From: Stemphylium vesicarium
Lineage: Eukaryota > Ascomycota > Dothideomycetes > Pleosporales > Pleosporaceae
Assembly: GCA_004380135.1 (NCBI GenBank)
Contig: QXCR01000044.1
Span: 62,001-126,000, forward strand
DNA: 64,000 nucleotides
Reading direction: 5' to 3'
Below the pieces are notes generated by a model, which was not told the origin of the DNA, ran no database searches, and saw only the letters and a program-made list of their open reading frames with translations. Every line of letters begins with the position of its first letter. Positions within the stretch are counted from its first letter, which is position 1. Position numbers and translations under genes: made by a program. Shown here one piece after another: positions 22,976-33,897 of the stretch.

Positions 22976-23920
22976 ATGGGCAAAGCGGAAGCCGGAAGCA
23001 CAAAATGGGTCGCAAACAAGATGAAGTCTAAGGGCCTGCAGCGGCTGCGCTGGTGGTGCGAGCCCTGCCAGAAACAATGCCGCGATGCCAACGGATTCAA
23101 GTGTCACGTGCAGAGCGAGAGTCACGTTAGGAATCTGCAAATCGTCGGCGAGGACCCGAAGAAATACATCAACAACTTCAGCAACGATTTTCAGAGGGAT
23201 TTTGTCAATCTGCTGAGAACGGCGCATAATGAAAAGTGGATCTCCGCGAATAAGTTCTACAACGAATACATTAGAGACAAGGAGCACGTTCACAGCAAGT
23301 TAAACCCGACTCGTCGCACTGCGAACATATGCTAACAGTGGGCAGTGAACGCTACGAAATGGAGCTCGCTCACCGAATTCACAAAGCATCTCGGACGGGA
23401 GGGCATCTGCCACGTGAAGGAAGACGAGAAAGATGGCCTAATGATTGCATGGAGGGATACCAGCGCTGCGGCGGTAACGCGACGCAACGAAATCGCCGAA
23501 CTAGAGGCTGCCGAAGCACGCAGTGGGGCGGGCGAAGACAAAATGCTGAAGAAGATGGCGAAGCGAGCCCAAGAAGAAGCAGAGGCCAAGAAGGCCATCG
23601 AGGCGAAACGAGCGGCAGCCCAGGTAGCAGTACAACAGCAGGTCACCCCACCTGCCGAAGGAGCGTCGCCAACGGAAGACAAGAAGGTCGACTCCCCAGC
23701 CGACGAGCAGAAACAAGAAGAGGAAAAGAAAGATGGCGAAGAATCAAAAGCCGAAGAGCCAAAGCCGGACGCTGCACCCGTTAAGCTAAGCTTCGGCCTC
23801 AAGGCAAAGGCTGCACCAGCGAACAAGGCCGGTCTCGGTCAAATGAAGAGCCAGAGCATTTTCAAGAGGAAGAAGGACGATGCATCGGATCAGAAGCCTG
23901 TCAAGAAAGTCAAATTATAG
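22976..23920 (+). CDS. KIN17/Rts2-like C2H2 zinc finger protein
   Basis: Nuclear protein of the Kin17/Rts2 family, tied in other eukaryotes to DNA replication/repair and to RNA or chromatin binding. Exons 22976-23294 and 23346-23920 give 297 residues. Residues 1-20 are the MGKAEAGSTKWVANKMKSKG start. A C2H2 finger follows at about 28-50 (CEPCQKQCRDANGFKCHVQSESH), then the conserved winged-helix region with NDFQRDFVNLLR and, across the intron, KWSSLTEFTKHLGREGICHV. The C-terminal half is a charged Lys/Glu/Ala coiled-coil ending in the basic KKVKL. The KOW domains of animal Kin17 are absent, as is usual for short fungal forms. The single intron uses a GC donor. Confidence 0.92.
23295..23345 (+). 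other. GC-AG intron in the KIN17-like gene
   Basis: 51-bp intron starting GCAAGT and ending GGGCAG, with a CTAAC branch site shortly upstream of the acceptor. Using these ends joins HVH to MNATKWSSLTEF in phase; no GT donor nearby gives the conserved protein. Confidence 0.8.
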
Positions 23921-24477
23921 GTGCCTTTATTGCATCTTTTGAGAAGCATAGCGAGGCGTTTGGGATATTGAATCATTTACTCAGGGTTTGATGCAATTAT
24001 GGCTGCAATATGGGTTATGCAGATCGACAGATCAATTAACGCATGAATCTTACACCAGACAGTTCTTTTATCTTGTTAAACCCGATTAGCAACTTGCTGC
24101 TTCGGCTTTCGCGCTCTTTCCCATCGAGCACAAGTTCTTCGCGAGCCATCTTACGTACGCTTTGTGTTCAATTCTCGTTCAGGTGCGACTTCAGAGGACC
24201 CGTATCAAAGGAACCGCCCGCTTGCGAAAATCACCTGACGCAACGACTGCTTTCGCGGGGAGTGAAGGCGTAGTGCGCGGTCCATGGGTCTAATTCTGGA
24301 AGATTATGCCAGGTGGAGCCTAGCGCAGTCTCGACGCGTCTACATCATCGAAACGCGTCTCCCGTCGCAAAGGCCCTAGTTTCTCACACCCACCAATTTC
24401 ACGCTCCCTCAACCACCCTTTCTCACTCTTTCCTTTCTTGTCGCAAAAGCATCCTCTTCACTTTCTTCACCACAAAA
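23921..24477. other. Intergenic, no gene recognised
   Basis: 557 bp between two same-strand genes; the pyrimidine-rich stretch just before 24478 is the probable leader of the next gene. Confidence 0.55.
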
Positions 24478-25422
24478 ATGTCTTTAATCACACTACCAAC
24501 GCTCCCCGAGCCTATCCTACACCTAATATGCGTCTACCTCACGCCCGACCGGCCCACTGTCAACGACCCCGAACACGGCCAGTCGCCCACACTATACCGC
24601 CCAATCATCAACTTTTCGTTGACCGCGCACGCCCTCAACCGCATCTCCTCCGCCCATATGGCGACAAATATTAGCCTAGCATGGGCCTGCAACCGCTGGG
24701 ACCTGTTCCTACGCACCGTCCAGCACAACCCCACCTACGCGTCCTCGGTCAAATACCTCAAGCTGAGCGAATCCAGCGAAGAAGAGGCAAACAGCGAAAG
24801 ACCACACAAGTGGGAAAGCGGACTCGACGACGTCACAGAAATGTTCAAAGCGCTCCGGGGCCTAGAAACACTCTTCACGTCGCGCGGTAGGCAGCTCTTT
24901 CCAGGCTCGATTCTCTATCGTCTGGCGTCGGAGGAGATGCCGCTATGGAAAACATTGCAAGCAGTGCGCTTCGATCACATTAATGCCTGGGGCGAGGAGC
25001 GCATCGCCCAGTTGAACCTCCGTCGTGAAGGAGGGGGTACAGAGCACAAGTACACGTCGGGCAACGAATTGCTTACCGGCCAACTCAAGGGTCTGAATCT
25101 CACTGACCTGCTCAAAATACCAGAGGTCAACGGTGTGACTATTTCCGCTCGCGACTTCGAGGACGATGGCGATGACGAGGGGGACGCGGATTGGGTGGAT
25201 GAAGAAGAGCAACACGAGGATAGTGATGGTTGGAGTGAGCGCGACTATGAGTATGAGAGCGAGGATAGCAACTGGGATTCTGAGGATGACAGCGATTATG
25301 AAGATGATTGGGAGGCAGAGTATGGGTTCAACGTGCCTAGTGTTCAGCCTGTAAAGGAGCTGTTGGTGCCGGCGCCGGCTGTTGGGCTGCCTGCTCCTGG
25401 GACAAGTCTGCTGGATTTTTGA
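24478..25422 (+). CDS. F-box-like protein with acidic tail, unknown function
   Basis: Intronless, 314 residues from the ATG at 24478, which has a good context (CACAAAAATG); the open frame extends 55 codons further up but that part reads like leader sequence. The N-terminus, LITLPTLPEPILHLICVYLT, resembles a degenerate F-box (L-P-x-E/P-I-L-x-x-I). The middle part, including FLRTVQHNPTYASSVKYLKLS and FKALRGLETLF, resembles the leucine-patterned region after a fungal F-box. Residues about 222-290 are extremely acidic with many Asp/Glu and SDYEDDW repeats. The end is Pro/Ala-rich. A role in substrate binding for an SCF ubiquitin ligase is possible but not shown. Confidence 0.75.
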   Translation: MSLITLPTLPEPILHLICVYLTPDRPTVNDPEHGQSPTLYRPIINFSLTAHALNRISSAHMATNISLAWACNRWDLFLRTVQHNPTYASSVKYLKLSESSEEEANSERPHKWESGLDDVTEMFKALRGLETLFTSRGRQLFPGSILYRLASEEMPLWKTLQAVRFDHINAWGEERIAQLNLRREGGGTEHKYTSGNELLTGQLKGLNLTDLLKIPEVNGVTISARDFEDDGDDEGDADWVDEEEQHEDSDGWSERDYEYESEDSNWDSEDDSDYEDDWEAEYGFNVPSVQPVKELLVPAPAVGLPAPGTSLLDF

Positions 25423-25657
25423 GATGGCGGTATGACCTGAGGGTTTTGTTTCGGTTGAAGCATTCTTCTGGCCTTGTGTAAATATGTATTTGTAGCATTA
25501 CTTTTTTTTTTAAATTCGAAAGACTGGGACTCTTCCGGTCTCGCAATTCCCACCTACTGTTCTACAGATGAAATACCGAGTTCAAGAGATCACACGGTTC
25601 CAAACACCCCTTATAAGCCAGCGGACTCGATAGCATCCTTCCTTAACTACCCCGACC

Positions 25658-27357
25658 TCAACCCGCCCTAACAAACTTGACCATCATCCTCGGCGGCCCC
25701 GCCGTAAAATGATCCATAACACCCTCCCAATAAGCCTTAACATCAGCCCCCTCGTCAAGCACGACATCAAACTCTGCCACCACCCTCGCAACCACACTCC
25801 TAATCTCCATCAACGCCAAAGCCTTCCCTGCACAACTATACGCGCCCGTCGAAAATGGTATGAAAGCGTGTTTATTCCTCATCAACTCGGGCCTCGTCGT
25901 CCAGCGCTCCGGCAAAAACTCATCAGGCGCGACAAAATACCGCGGATCGCGGAACAGCGGGAAAAGCGGAATATGCACAATGGTGTTACCGGGCACAAAA
26001 TGGCCGTTGATGTCCATACCCTGGGGTGGAGTCACGCGCTGCGAGCCGAAGAAGACGGAAGGCCACATGCGCATTGATTCTTGGATTACGGCTTCGAGGA
26101 AGGGTAAGGGGTGTTGGCAACTGTAAGTCGGGAGGTGGGCGAGGAATTCCGCGCGCACGGCGGACATGTAGTGGGGGTGCGTGGCGAGGTGCATGAAGAT
26201 GAATGTTAGGGCTGTGGAGGTTGTTTCGCTGCCCGCGGAGATTATGAGACGCGATTCGCCGAAGAGGAGGTCCCGGCCTTCGGGTGTTTTGGGGGTCGAG
26301 ACGATGAGGTGCGAGATTAGGTCTGGTTTTGAGTCGCGGACCTATGGGGGAGCGAGTTAGTTGGGTTGGTTGAAGATGTAGGCTGTGGGGAGGTGAGTTA
26401 GGGGTATGTACCTTCATTCGTGCTCGCATCTGACTGACGCTCCAGTCTCGCCATTCTTTCATCGGACCGGCAAACGAGGTGAGCACACCAATTGCGTTCA
26501 TGAGCCATGGCATGTGATACATGTAGCCTAGGGCTTGCACACTGTTAGTGAATGTAGCGAGGATATTGGCTGCTACCTCGCTCTGCTCGCCCTTGATGAA
26601 GCCCATGGGTTTGCCAAATGCCAGTGCTGCCATGACGTCGTAGCTGTAGTACGTCGTGTATACAAGCAAAGGCACGAATTGACCTTCTTCATGACGAAGT
26701 CTTGTGAGTAGCTGATCTGTAAAATGTTCGATTTGAGGAGCGAAGGTGGAGAGCGATGTTTTGAAGGCATTATCCCAGACCCGGCGTCGCTGGCGATGGA
26801 ACGCCTTGTCGCGATTGAGGTGCAGAGACCTTTCCATGACATCGAAGAAAGGTCCTTTGGAAGTCTTTGACTGAGCCCCGAGAATTGGTACGATCGCATC
26901 CGCATCGAAAATGGTGAGCTCACGTGGCCCTACATCTGGTTAGCGGGGAATTCTAGAAGGGAAGAACTAGTCACGACATACCTGTTCTAACGTAGTCGCC
27001 ATACTGGGTATGCAACCGCTGTAGTACCCTGTGGTAGTGCAAATTGCTATCCCAGGTCTGCTTGATCGTCCACCACCTTGACAGCTTGGCTCCCCACGGT
27101 CCCGGGTAGCTATTCAGTGGGTGAAAGAAGGCGCGATAGGCACCAATGTACAGCCATAGAGGTACCCAGAATGCGCTCGTCACCACTGTTGCTGCAATGA
27201 AACTGGTGTAGTACACGAGGATTCCGTAGGTTGTAACAGCTGAGCCAAGTAATGCGAGAGCCAAATGATCGACCTCCACTCTTCGCAGAACGAATTCGTG
27301 CAGAACAACCGCCGATAGTGGTGCAAGCACAAGGACGACGATGGGAACCGACTCCAT
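25658..27357 (-). CDS. Cytochrome P450 monooxygenase with long membrane N-terminus, 3 exons
   Basis: Exons 26982-27357, 26412-26929 and 25658-26341 give 525 residues in phase. The N-terminus has two to three hydrophobic segments (residues about 1-75) before the hinge SYPGPWGAKLSRWW, a layout seen in fungal P450s of the CYP67/tryprostatin-hydroxylase-like group. Motifs: I-helix SAGSETTST, K-helix ESMR, FLPERW, and the haem loop FSTGAYSCAGKALALMEI with the cysteine near residue 466. The 70-bp second intron lies just before the I-helix region. The stop is convergent with the F-box-like gene 235 bp away. Substrate unknown; no cluster partners. Confidence 0.93.
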
Positions 27358-28539
27358 GGTTCTTTCTGGATAAAGCTCCGGTTGCGTGCCGTGTTGGTAG
27401 TATTGAAGCGATTTCAGCTTCGCGTTGCCCGGCGACCACTGTAGCAGTTTTCAGTTATAGCTTTTCTGCTGCTACTCAGGTCCACTCGTTCTCCCCTGAG
27501 TCTGTTAGCTGTTTGTCAAGCTCGCGAACACGAGCAATCGTACTTGTTGATGATTCAGATCGCAGCGCTTTGTGAATCCAGCAGATTGGGGATCGGGGGT
27601 ACGAAACGTGGAAGAGGAGCAAGTGTAACGCGTTCGCTCGGGCGGCCACAGTCACACGTGGAGAGTACTTGTACGGGGACCCGATCGGCAGCCCCGCGCT
27701 TCGATGTAGGATGCAACTGGTGTTTCTAAGCACTTCCTCCTTCGATTTGCAGGCTAGACTTGGTATTACCGCGATCGGTAGGTAGCTGTATGAATTGCTG
27801 ACAGCGTGTTGGGGGCCTGAAAAACTCCGTTGTTGGTGGTGTCGTACACTATCACACACCATCGCACAGTCCGCTAGTGCCTCGGTGCTATGTCATCTTC
27901 AGTCAGGTTTTCAGCTCGTCGATAATCGTGGGATTCTCTAGCGGCCCAGGCGTGTTTAGTTGTCCGTGAAAGGAATGCAGGTCATGCAGCATCAATTTTC
28001 CGAAGACGTTGCCATTGGACAAGATAGCAGGAGTGGAGCCGTTGCGAACGTGCTGTGATGCATGATGTGTAACCTCGGTACGTGAACCAGTCAGTGCCCA
28101 AACAGGCGTTCCTACCGTTTGCGTAACGCTTAACCGAACTGGGAAGAGATGTAGATATCCGCTAGCAGGGTGGTGACTGGCGGTAAAGCGGCCAGGCCGT
28201 GTAGGCATAGACACCAAAAAGGAGGAGTTTGCTCTTTGCCTCCACCTTGCGAGTCTGTCTAACATTATTGCGCGGATTCAACGGGAGGCAATGTCGGGAG
28301 GGCGGATGTCCGTAAGCGCTTTGCAAAGTATGCGTCTTATGGTTCCACTGTTGAACATGCAATGTCACACGAAAGGCGATCTTTTGTGCTTCCCCGTGTC
28401 CAGGTGGCTGGCAATGTGACTCAAGCTGCCCACAAAGATAAGTTTGCCGCAAATCCGGACGTGTAATCCAGCTCCTGACGGACCAGATTTGGTTTCGAAT
28501 TTTCGTCCATCTGCATTCACACGGAATCTTTCTGACGCA
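27358..28539. other. Divergent intergenic region, P450 / receptor-like gene
   Basis: 1182 bp between divergent starts. Short open frames only; nothing recognised. Confidence 0.55.
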
Positions 28540-29741
28540 ATGAACTCGAGCGCGACCGAAGTAGGCATTATGCCTCCACCACCCGGTGTTGAGCCGGACT
28601 TCAGTGGTGGCAGGACCGACCTCCAGAGCAGGATCATTGTGGTGTATGTGGTCATGACGGTACTCTCCACGGTTGTACTCGCGCTGCGATTGTATACCCG
28701 CATCTTCATTCGCCGTACGACAGGACTGGACGATGTGCTGGTAGTTCTCAGTTGGCTCGGTTGTGTGGCATGGCTGGTGGTCGGCTTCGAAGGTAGAGTC
28801 TATGATACCATGTCATAGTCTGTGACTGACGAGTCCATAGCGTTTCAGTACGGCTTTGGTCAACATCTTTGGAACGTGACGCCGGCGCAACTACCGGATT
28901 ACATGAGAATGCTTGTTGGCATCATGGTAGTGTACGTCTGGACGCCTGCTCTCGCAAAGCTCTCGTTACTCGCGCTCTACTACCGTCTCAACCCAGATCG
29001 CAAAATCCGTGCCTGCATCTATGCATTAGCGACTCTCGTGTCCGGATATTCGCTAGCGATCACCATCGTCGCTGCTGGTCCGTGTAACCCACTGTCCCAT
29101 GCCGACCAGAAATGCCTCACGGACCTGAATTTGTTCATGGCCTGCATCAACATCATCACAGACTTCTTGATCTTGTGTTTACCGATACCAATGTTGCGAG
29201 CTTTGCAACTACCAATGAAGCAGAAGGTCTTGCTAGGACTGGTCTTCGCACTTGGATCTGGGTAAGAGACCTCACCCACCGATAGTCGAAGTGAACTAAC
29301 GGCTTGGGCAGCGTTGTTGTCATCTCTACTGTTCGTATCATCTACGTGTACAGCCTGATCAGCAATCCGGACTCGACTTACAACGTAGCCAAAGCGTGCA
29401 TCTTCTCCACAGTCGAACTCAACGGCGGCGTCATTTGCGCATGCATCGCGCTCTTGAAGCCTTTCATACAGGCGTACATGCCGTGGATACTGTCCCTTTC
29501 GAGCAAGAATGGGAGCGGAGATCGCTCCAGGACTCGGAAGTTCAAGATGTTTGGGAAGCGAAGCAACGAGAAGAGCTATGAGTTGGGCAGCGCAGAAGCA
29601 AACAAAGGTAACAATAAGCTCAATAGGCAGATTGCCGTAACCAGGTCGTACAGCGTTCGTGATTCGAATACCGGGAAGAGTAGTGGTGACAGCATGGACG
29701 AGCTCTTCGCACCAAGTGCTGGCTGGAATGGTGGCCGGTAG
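28540..29741 (+). CDS. PTH11/rhodopsin-like seven-helix membrane protein
   Basis: Member of the fungal rhodopsin-domain (PTH11-related GPCR-like) family, thought to sense surface or chemical cues at the plasma membrane. Exons 28540-28792, 28841-29261 and 29312-29741 give 367 residues. Seven hydrophobic helices can be counted, starting with IIVVYVVMTVLSTVVLALRLYTRI, and include the family phrase GLDDVLVVLSWL and the conserved helix ITDFLILCLPIPML. The first 25 residues are a short outer N-terminus without a CFEM cysteine domain. The tail (about 280-367) is cytoplasmic, basic and Ser-rich. The ATG at 28540 is the last one before helix 1; an in-frame upstream ATG is not seen. Confidence 0.88.
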
Positions 29742-30319
29742 TGGCTTGGGGATGGAAGGTCACCAGGTAAGAAAATCGCTCGGCGGATGCATCGTTGGTG
29801 GTGCTGTGAGTAGGGCTCTAGCACACTGGCAAGAAAACGGAAGACAGTAACGGACTATCGCTTGACAGAAAGCCATCAGACAGACAGCGCGAGTGTAAGA
29901 AAAGACGTCAAGCAGCTCGCAGAGGGTGGGCTGGTGTCGGATGACTGTTGGGGCCTTGGCGCGCCACATATGTAAGGGGTATCATGGCCAATACGGTCCA
30001 TGTGCTAGTGCAACCACCGCAAGTTCTGTCTACATGCGGATATCTTCTTTGTGGTCTAGGCCACTTTGTATGTAGCGTTCCAGTCAGAAGCAATGCTTGA
30101 AAATGTGCATTACAATGTGTCCGAAGTAACGACGATTGACGACCTGTGAGTATGTTTAATGATACGAAAAGCGATGTTAGCATTCACATAAGCAGGATCT
30201 TCAGACTTACAAACTGCTTGTAACCAACCTCATTGCAATACCAGCGCGAAATAAAAATATGACTAGGGTATCAATTTACTGCTCTCGCTCGCAAGCATAA
30301 TGTAACGCAATTCAAAAGC
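29742..30319. other. Convergent intergenic region, no gene recognised
   Basis: 578 bp between the receptor-like gene stop and the CWC25 stop. Confidence 0.55.
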
Positions 30320-31393
30320 CTAAGCATCTACCTCCGCCTTTAGGTTGTGACGCCCGCGAGCAATGGCATCACCCAAGTCCATGTTCGAAGCTTGCCCACG
30401 AACATTCGAGATGAACCGTCTTCCTCCGTCCTTGTTCTTCCTGTGATTCTCTTCCTCCTCTGCGTCCTTGATCTCTTGTTGTCGGACTCGCTCAGCCCGC
30501 TGCTGCTCCAATGATGTGGCCTCTGCTTGCATGCTGGCTAGACGATCAGCTGCACTCTGGCGAGCTTCAGCGTCATCGGACTCTTTCCTTGGAGGTGAAC
30601 GATCGCGCCTCCGGTAGTTGGTGCGCTCACGAAGATCATCGCGGTCATCCCTCCTCCGTGGTGAGCGCGTGCGATCTCGTCGGCTGCTGTGCTTGCGATA
30701 CGGCGACCATGATCGCGACCTTGACCGTCTCCGGTGGCTGTGATGCTCCCGGTGTTCACGACGGTGTCCGCGGTCTTCGCTTCTGCGTGGCGAACGCGAT
30801 CGGTCATGCCGGCTACGATGCTTGTGTTCCCGGTCCCTGCTCCTTTCTCTGTCCCTGTGACGGTGTTTCCTTTCCCGTTCCTTCTCCTTCTCCCGCTTTT
30901 CGGCGTATTTGGCTTCTTTTTGTGCATCTTTCATTGCCTTCATCTGCATCTCCATCTTCTGCTTTTGGATCATGAGAAGTGGGTCTTGAAGGACTTTCTT
31001 TTGTGTGTCGCGGGTGTTGTTTGCGTTCGCGTTCGGGTCGGCGACGGCATCGATGCCAACGGCTGCGCCTTTCTGCAGGCTCTGTGTGTCCGACTTGAGC
31101 AGGTTGTCGATCCTGCGCTTACCAAGGAGGTAGCCCTCGCGCTCTTCTGTGACGCCAGTATCACCGCTGGGACCAGCATACATCCAGTCGACCCTTCGCT
31201 GCACAACCTTGCCGCCAGATTCGGCTTGTAGTTTTTGTAGCTCTTCGACTGCAGCCTCTTCTTCGCGTTCCCGACGTAGCTTGTCGATCAACTTGCGCTC
31301 CTCAAGCGCCGACTTTTCCTCCTTCCAGACTCGTTCTTGGTTCTTGCGCAAATGGGGATGCCATGACTTCTTCAAGTTGAGATCACCACCCAT
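30320..31393 (-). CDS. cwc25: Pre-mRNA splicing factor CWC25
   Basis: Spliceosome factor acting with Prp2/Prp16 around the first step of splicing (known from yeast). Single exon, 357 residues, beginning at the conserved MGGDLNLKKSWHPHLRKNQE; the open frame runs upstream but the family start is here. The N-terminal CIR-like segment (about 10-45) is followed by VDWMYAGPSG near residue 70 and LGKRRIDNLL near 95. The C-terminal half is a long Arg/Ser/His/Asp-rich RS-like region, much longer than in yeast, ending in FISNVRGQASNMDLGDAI, a segment kept in fungal Cwc25. It diverges from ESF2 across a 333-bp promoter. Confidence 0.94.
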   Translation of the reverse strand: MGGDLNLKKSWHPHLRKNQERVWKEEKSALEERKLIDKLRREREEEAAVEELQKLQAESGGKVVQRRVDWMYAGPSGDTGVTEEREGYLLGKRRIDNLLKSDTQSLQKGAAVGIDAVADPNANANNTRDTQKKVLQDPLLMIQKQKMEMQMKAMKDAQKEAKYAEKREKEKERERKHRHRDRERSRDREHKHRSRHDRSRSPRRSEDRGHRREHREHHSHRRRSRSRSWSPYRKHSSRRDRTRSPRRRDDRDDLRERTNYRRRDRSPPRKESDDAEARQSAADRLASMQAEATSLEQQRAERVRQQEIKDAEEEENHRKNKDGGRRFISNVRGQASNMDLGDAIARGRHNLKAEVDA

Positions 31394-31726
31394 GATGACC
31401 GTTGGTATGTAATGGGCGCGTAGATGTGTATGTTGGTTGTGGTTGTGGTTGTGGGTGTTGGTGAGTGAAATGAGGATGGGAGGCTGGCGCATCATGGTTG
31501 AAAGTTGCGCCACAGGGCGCCAAGACACTAGCAAGGCCCCACCCAAAAGTTCACCTCCGCGACTTCTCCGCAAAAGATTCTGGTGAACGGCTTCGCAGAA
31601 CAACCGCGCCTGCAACAACCCGGGGACCTCTATCCACGCAAAGCGTCTACCATACAAAGGATTTTTGTGCGATTACACAACGGTCAAGAAGAGACTTATC
31701 CCAGACCCCGTCACAATTGGCCGACC
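31394..31726. promoter_or_regulatory. Divergent promoter CWC25 / ESF2
   Basis: 333 bp between two start codons of RNA-processing genes. It includes three tandem GGTTGT hexamers at 31435-31452. Promoter role is inferred from position. Confidence 0.5.
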
Positions 31727-32704
31727 ATGGCGACGCGCAAGCGCAACGACTTTCTGGACGTAGAAGAGAGCGAGGACGATGAGAGAGGCTATGACTCCGA
31801 GGAAGAGAGCAGAGCGCGCATGCTTCCAGCTTCTAAGCGCCAAAAAGTAGACCACGACTCCGAAGAAGAGGAAGGCCATGAGGTAGAAGATGGCGACGAA
31901 GACGAAGTAGAAGACGAGCCTAAGCGCTTCCACTCCAAAAACGCCGAACTGGCTCACCTCGAGAAGCTCGCCGCATCGCTACCTTCCGAATTGAAGCTAC
32001 AGACCACCAAGCTTGGCAAGACGCTTTCCCAATCCACGCTGAAAAAAGACAAATCGGGCGTAATATACCTTTCGAGCGTCCCGCCATTCATGAAACCTGC
32101 CGTTCTCCGCTCTCTCCTACAGCCGTACGGCGACGTGGGTCGAGTCTTTCTCACCCCCGAATCCTCGACCTCTCGCACACAGCGCCTGCGCAACGGCGGC
32201 ACACGGCGCAAGCTCTTCCTCGACGGCTGGGTCGAATTCCTACACAAACGCGACGCCAAGTTCGTAGCCGAGAACCTGAACGCGCAGACCATGGGCGGCA
32301 AGAAACGAGGCAGATGGCACGACGAAGTGTGGAATATCCGGTACCTGAGCGGCGTCAAATGGGGCAACCTGGTTGAGCAGATCCAAAACGAGAATGCAGA
32401 GCGTGCGGCACGACTTCGATTCGAGATTGCGCAGGGCAAGAAGGAGAACAAGGCTTTCTTGGAGAATATGGAGCGTGGTAAGAGGGCTAGTGGCATTGAG
32501 GCTACACGGAGAAAGAGGGGAGAGGACGTGGATGGCGGTAACGCTGTTGAAGAGACGACTGCTGTCGCGGCGCAACAAGGGGACGAGAAGCCAAAGAAGA
32601 GGAAGGGTAGATTGGAGTTTTCGCAACACACGGCTACGAGCAAGGCGATGAAGAAGCCAGAGCCTGGGCAGGATGTAAACAGGGTGTTGAGCAGTATGAT
32701 GTAG
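31727..32704 (+). CDS. esf2: Pre-rRNA processing protein ESF2/ABT1
   Basis: Nucleolar RNA-binding protein of the SSU processome that in yeast stimulates the helicase Dbp8. Single exon, 325 residues from the ATG in ACCATGG at 31727; the frame is open further upstream without conservation. Residues 1-65 are acidic. The RRM covers about 105-215 with GVIYLSSVPPFMKP, LLQPYGDVGRVFL, DGWVEFLHKRDAKFVAENLN and GGKKRGRWHDEVWNIRYL, all hallmarks of ESF2/ABT1. A helical Arg/Glu-rich stretch follows (NENAERAARLRFEIAQGKKEN). The tail is Lys-rich. Confidence 0.95.
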   Translation: MATRKRNDFLDVEESEDDERGYDSEEESRARMLPASKRQKVDHDSEEEEGHEVEDGDEDEVEDEPKRFHSKNAELAHLEKLAASLPSELKLQTTKLGKTLSQSTLKKDKSGVIYLSSVPPFMKPAVLRSLLQPYGDVGRVFLTPESSTSRTQRLRNGGTRRKLFLDGWVEFLHKRDAKFVAENLNAQTMGGKKRGRWHDEVWNIRYLSGVKWGNLVEQIQNENAERAARLRFEIAQGKKENKAFLENMERGKRASGIEATRRKRGEDVDGGNAVEETTAVAAQQGDEKPKKRKGRLEFSQHTATSKAMKKPEPGQDVNRVLSSMM

Positions 32705-32862
32705 AGAACGCGGGGCGCATGATATCCAAGAATATAAACAGCACTTGACTATTTCGATTCAAAATTTGTTTGAAGCTTATGTAGTAGCATTCAATCATGC
32801 TCTCGCCATTGCAAGACAGTAATAACGCCAAACCCCCTATGCGCTTTTGCCCAAATAACGCC

Positions 32863-32864
<2 letters not shown>

Positions 32865-32893
<29 letters not shown>
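32865..32893 (+). repeat. (CT) dinucleotide microsatellite
   Basis: Fourteen and a half CT units in the convergent 3' region between ESF2 and SYF2, followed by an A run. Confidence 0.95.
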
Positions 32894-32934
32894 GAAAAAA
32901 AAGACATACCAGGGTATAACCTCCCCTCTTCTCC

Positions 32935-33897
32935 CTATATCGCCGTACCGCGCTCAAAGCTATCCCTAATCTCGCTCGTATACCTATTATAAAACCGCGA
33001 CAGCTTATCGTTAAACTGCTTATTCTTCTGATTAATATACGTGACATCGCCGACATCCTGCTCGTCACGGATACCCCTCGCCGCGCGCGCCTTCAAGCGC
33101 GAGCGCTCGCTCTTCTCGAGATCATCCACAAGGCGATCCACAGCCTCCTTGCTAGGCCGGTGATCATGACTGTACGCCTCGTCGACGGGCGTATTTATCC
33201 GCCCCTGGCTATCCACGGTATAAATCTCGCCCGCATCCGTCTCAATGAGCTGCAGCAAGCCAGACGAGACCTGGGACTGCAGTTTCCGCGCTTTGGACTC
33301 GGCATACGCTTCCATGTCTACCTTGCTCATCTGCCCGATTTGCCGCTTGTACACCTTGTTGGCTTCGTTGCGGTAGTCGGCAAAGGCTACGCCAGACCGG
33401 TTCTTGGCTTTCTTCTTCAGCCGCTTGTCCCAGCTCTCGCTCTCTTCGACTGTGTAGTCCCAGTTGCGCTTGCGCTCAAAGTCGGGGTCTTCCGACTTGA
33501 GCAGCTTGTACGAGGCTTTGTCGTGGGCGGCGCTCAGCTTGGAGATTTGCGCTAGACGCGCGCTGCGATCTTCGGCATCGCGGACTTCGCGCTCTGTCGC
33601 TTTGCGGCCGCTGGCTTTTTGCGCTTGAAGCGATTTGAAGCGCGCCATCCGGGCGGCCAGGGCGGCTTTGGGGTCGGACGGCGTTGCTGAAGTGGTGGCT
33701 GCATTTTCTTCAGATGTCGATTCTGGGACGGATGCTACCTCTTCCGCTGGTGTTTCGTTCGCCGTCATAGTGGTGGACGCTTCTTCGCCGTCTACTTTCG
33801 TTTGTGCCGGGGCGGTAATAGAGGATGATTCCTCGTCCGCTTTATCAGGAATAACAGTGGCGGGCGCCTCATCGTCTACTTTGGGTGGGTTCGTCAT
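32935..33897 (-). CDS. syf2: Pre-mRNA splicing factor SYF2
   Basis: Subunit of the NineTeen complex-associated spliceosome that stabilises the catalytic centre (known from yeast). Single exon, 320 residues. Residues 1-85 are acidic/Ala-Thr-rich and variable. The SYF2 domain begins near 85 with ALAARMARFKSLQAQK and continues with NWDYTVEESESWDKRLKKKAKNR; NQADYRNEANKVYKRQIGQM-like sequence is present as FADYRNEANKVYKRQ. It ends with DVTYINQKNKQFNDKLSRFY and IRDSFERGTAI, the conserved end of the family. Convergent with ESF2, 230 bp apart. Confidence 0.95.
   Translation of the reverse strand: MTNPPKVDDEAPATVIPDKADEESSSITAPAQTKVDGEEASTTMTANETPAEEVASVPESTSEENAATTSATPSDPKAALAARMARFKSLQAQKASGRKATEREVRDAEDRSARLAQISKLSAAHDKASYKLLKSEDPDFERKRNWDYTVEESESWDKRLKKKAKNRSGVAFADYRNEANKVYKRQIGQMSKVDMEAYAESKARKLQSQVSSGLLQLIETDAGEIYTVDSQGRINTPVDEAYSHDHRPSKEAVDRLVDDLEKSERSRLKARAARGIRDEQDVGDVTYINQKNKQFNDKLSRFYNRYTSEIRDSFERGTAI

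Noticed and set aside
31954..32643. 229-codon minus-strand frame
   Set aside because: Antisense shadow of ESF2.
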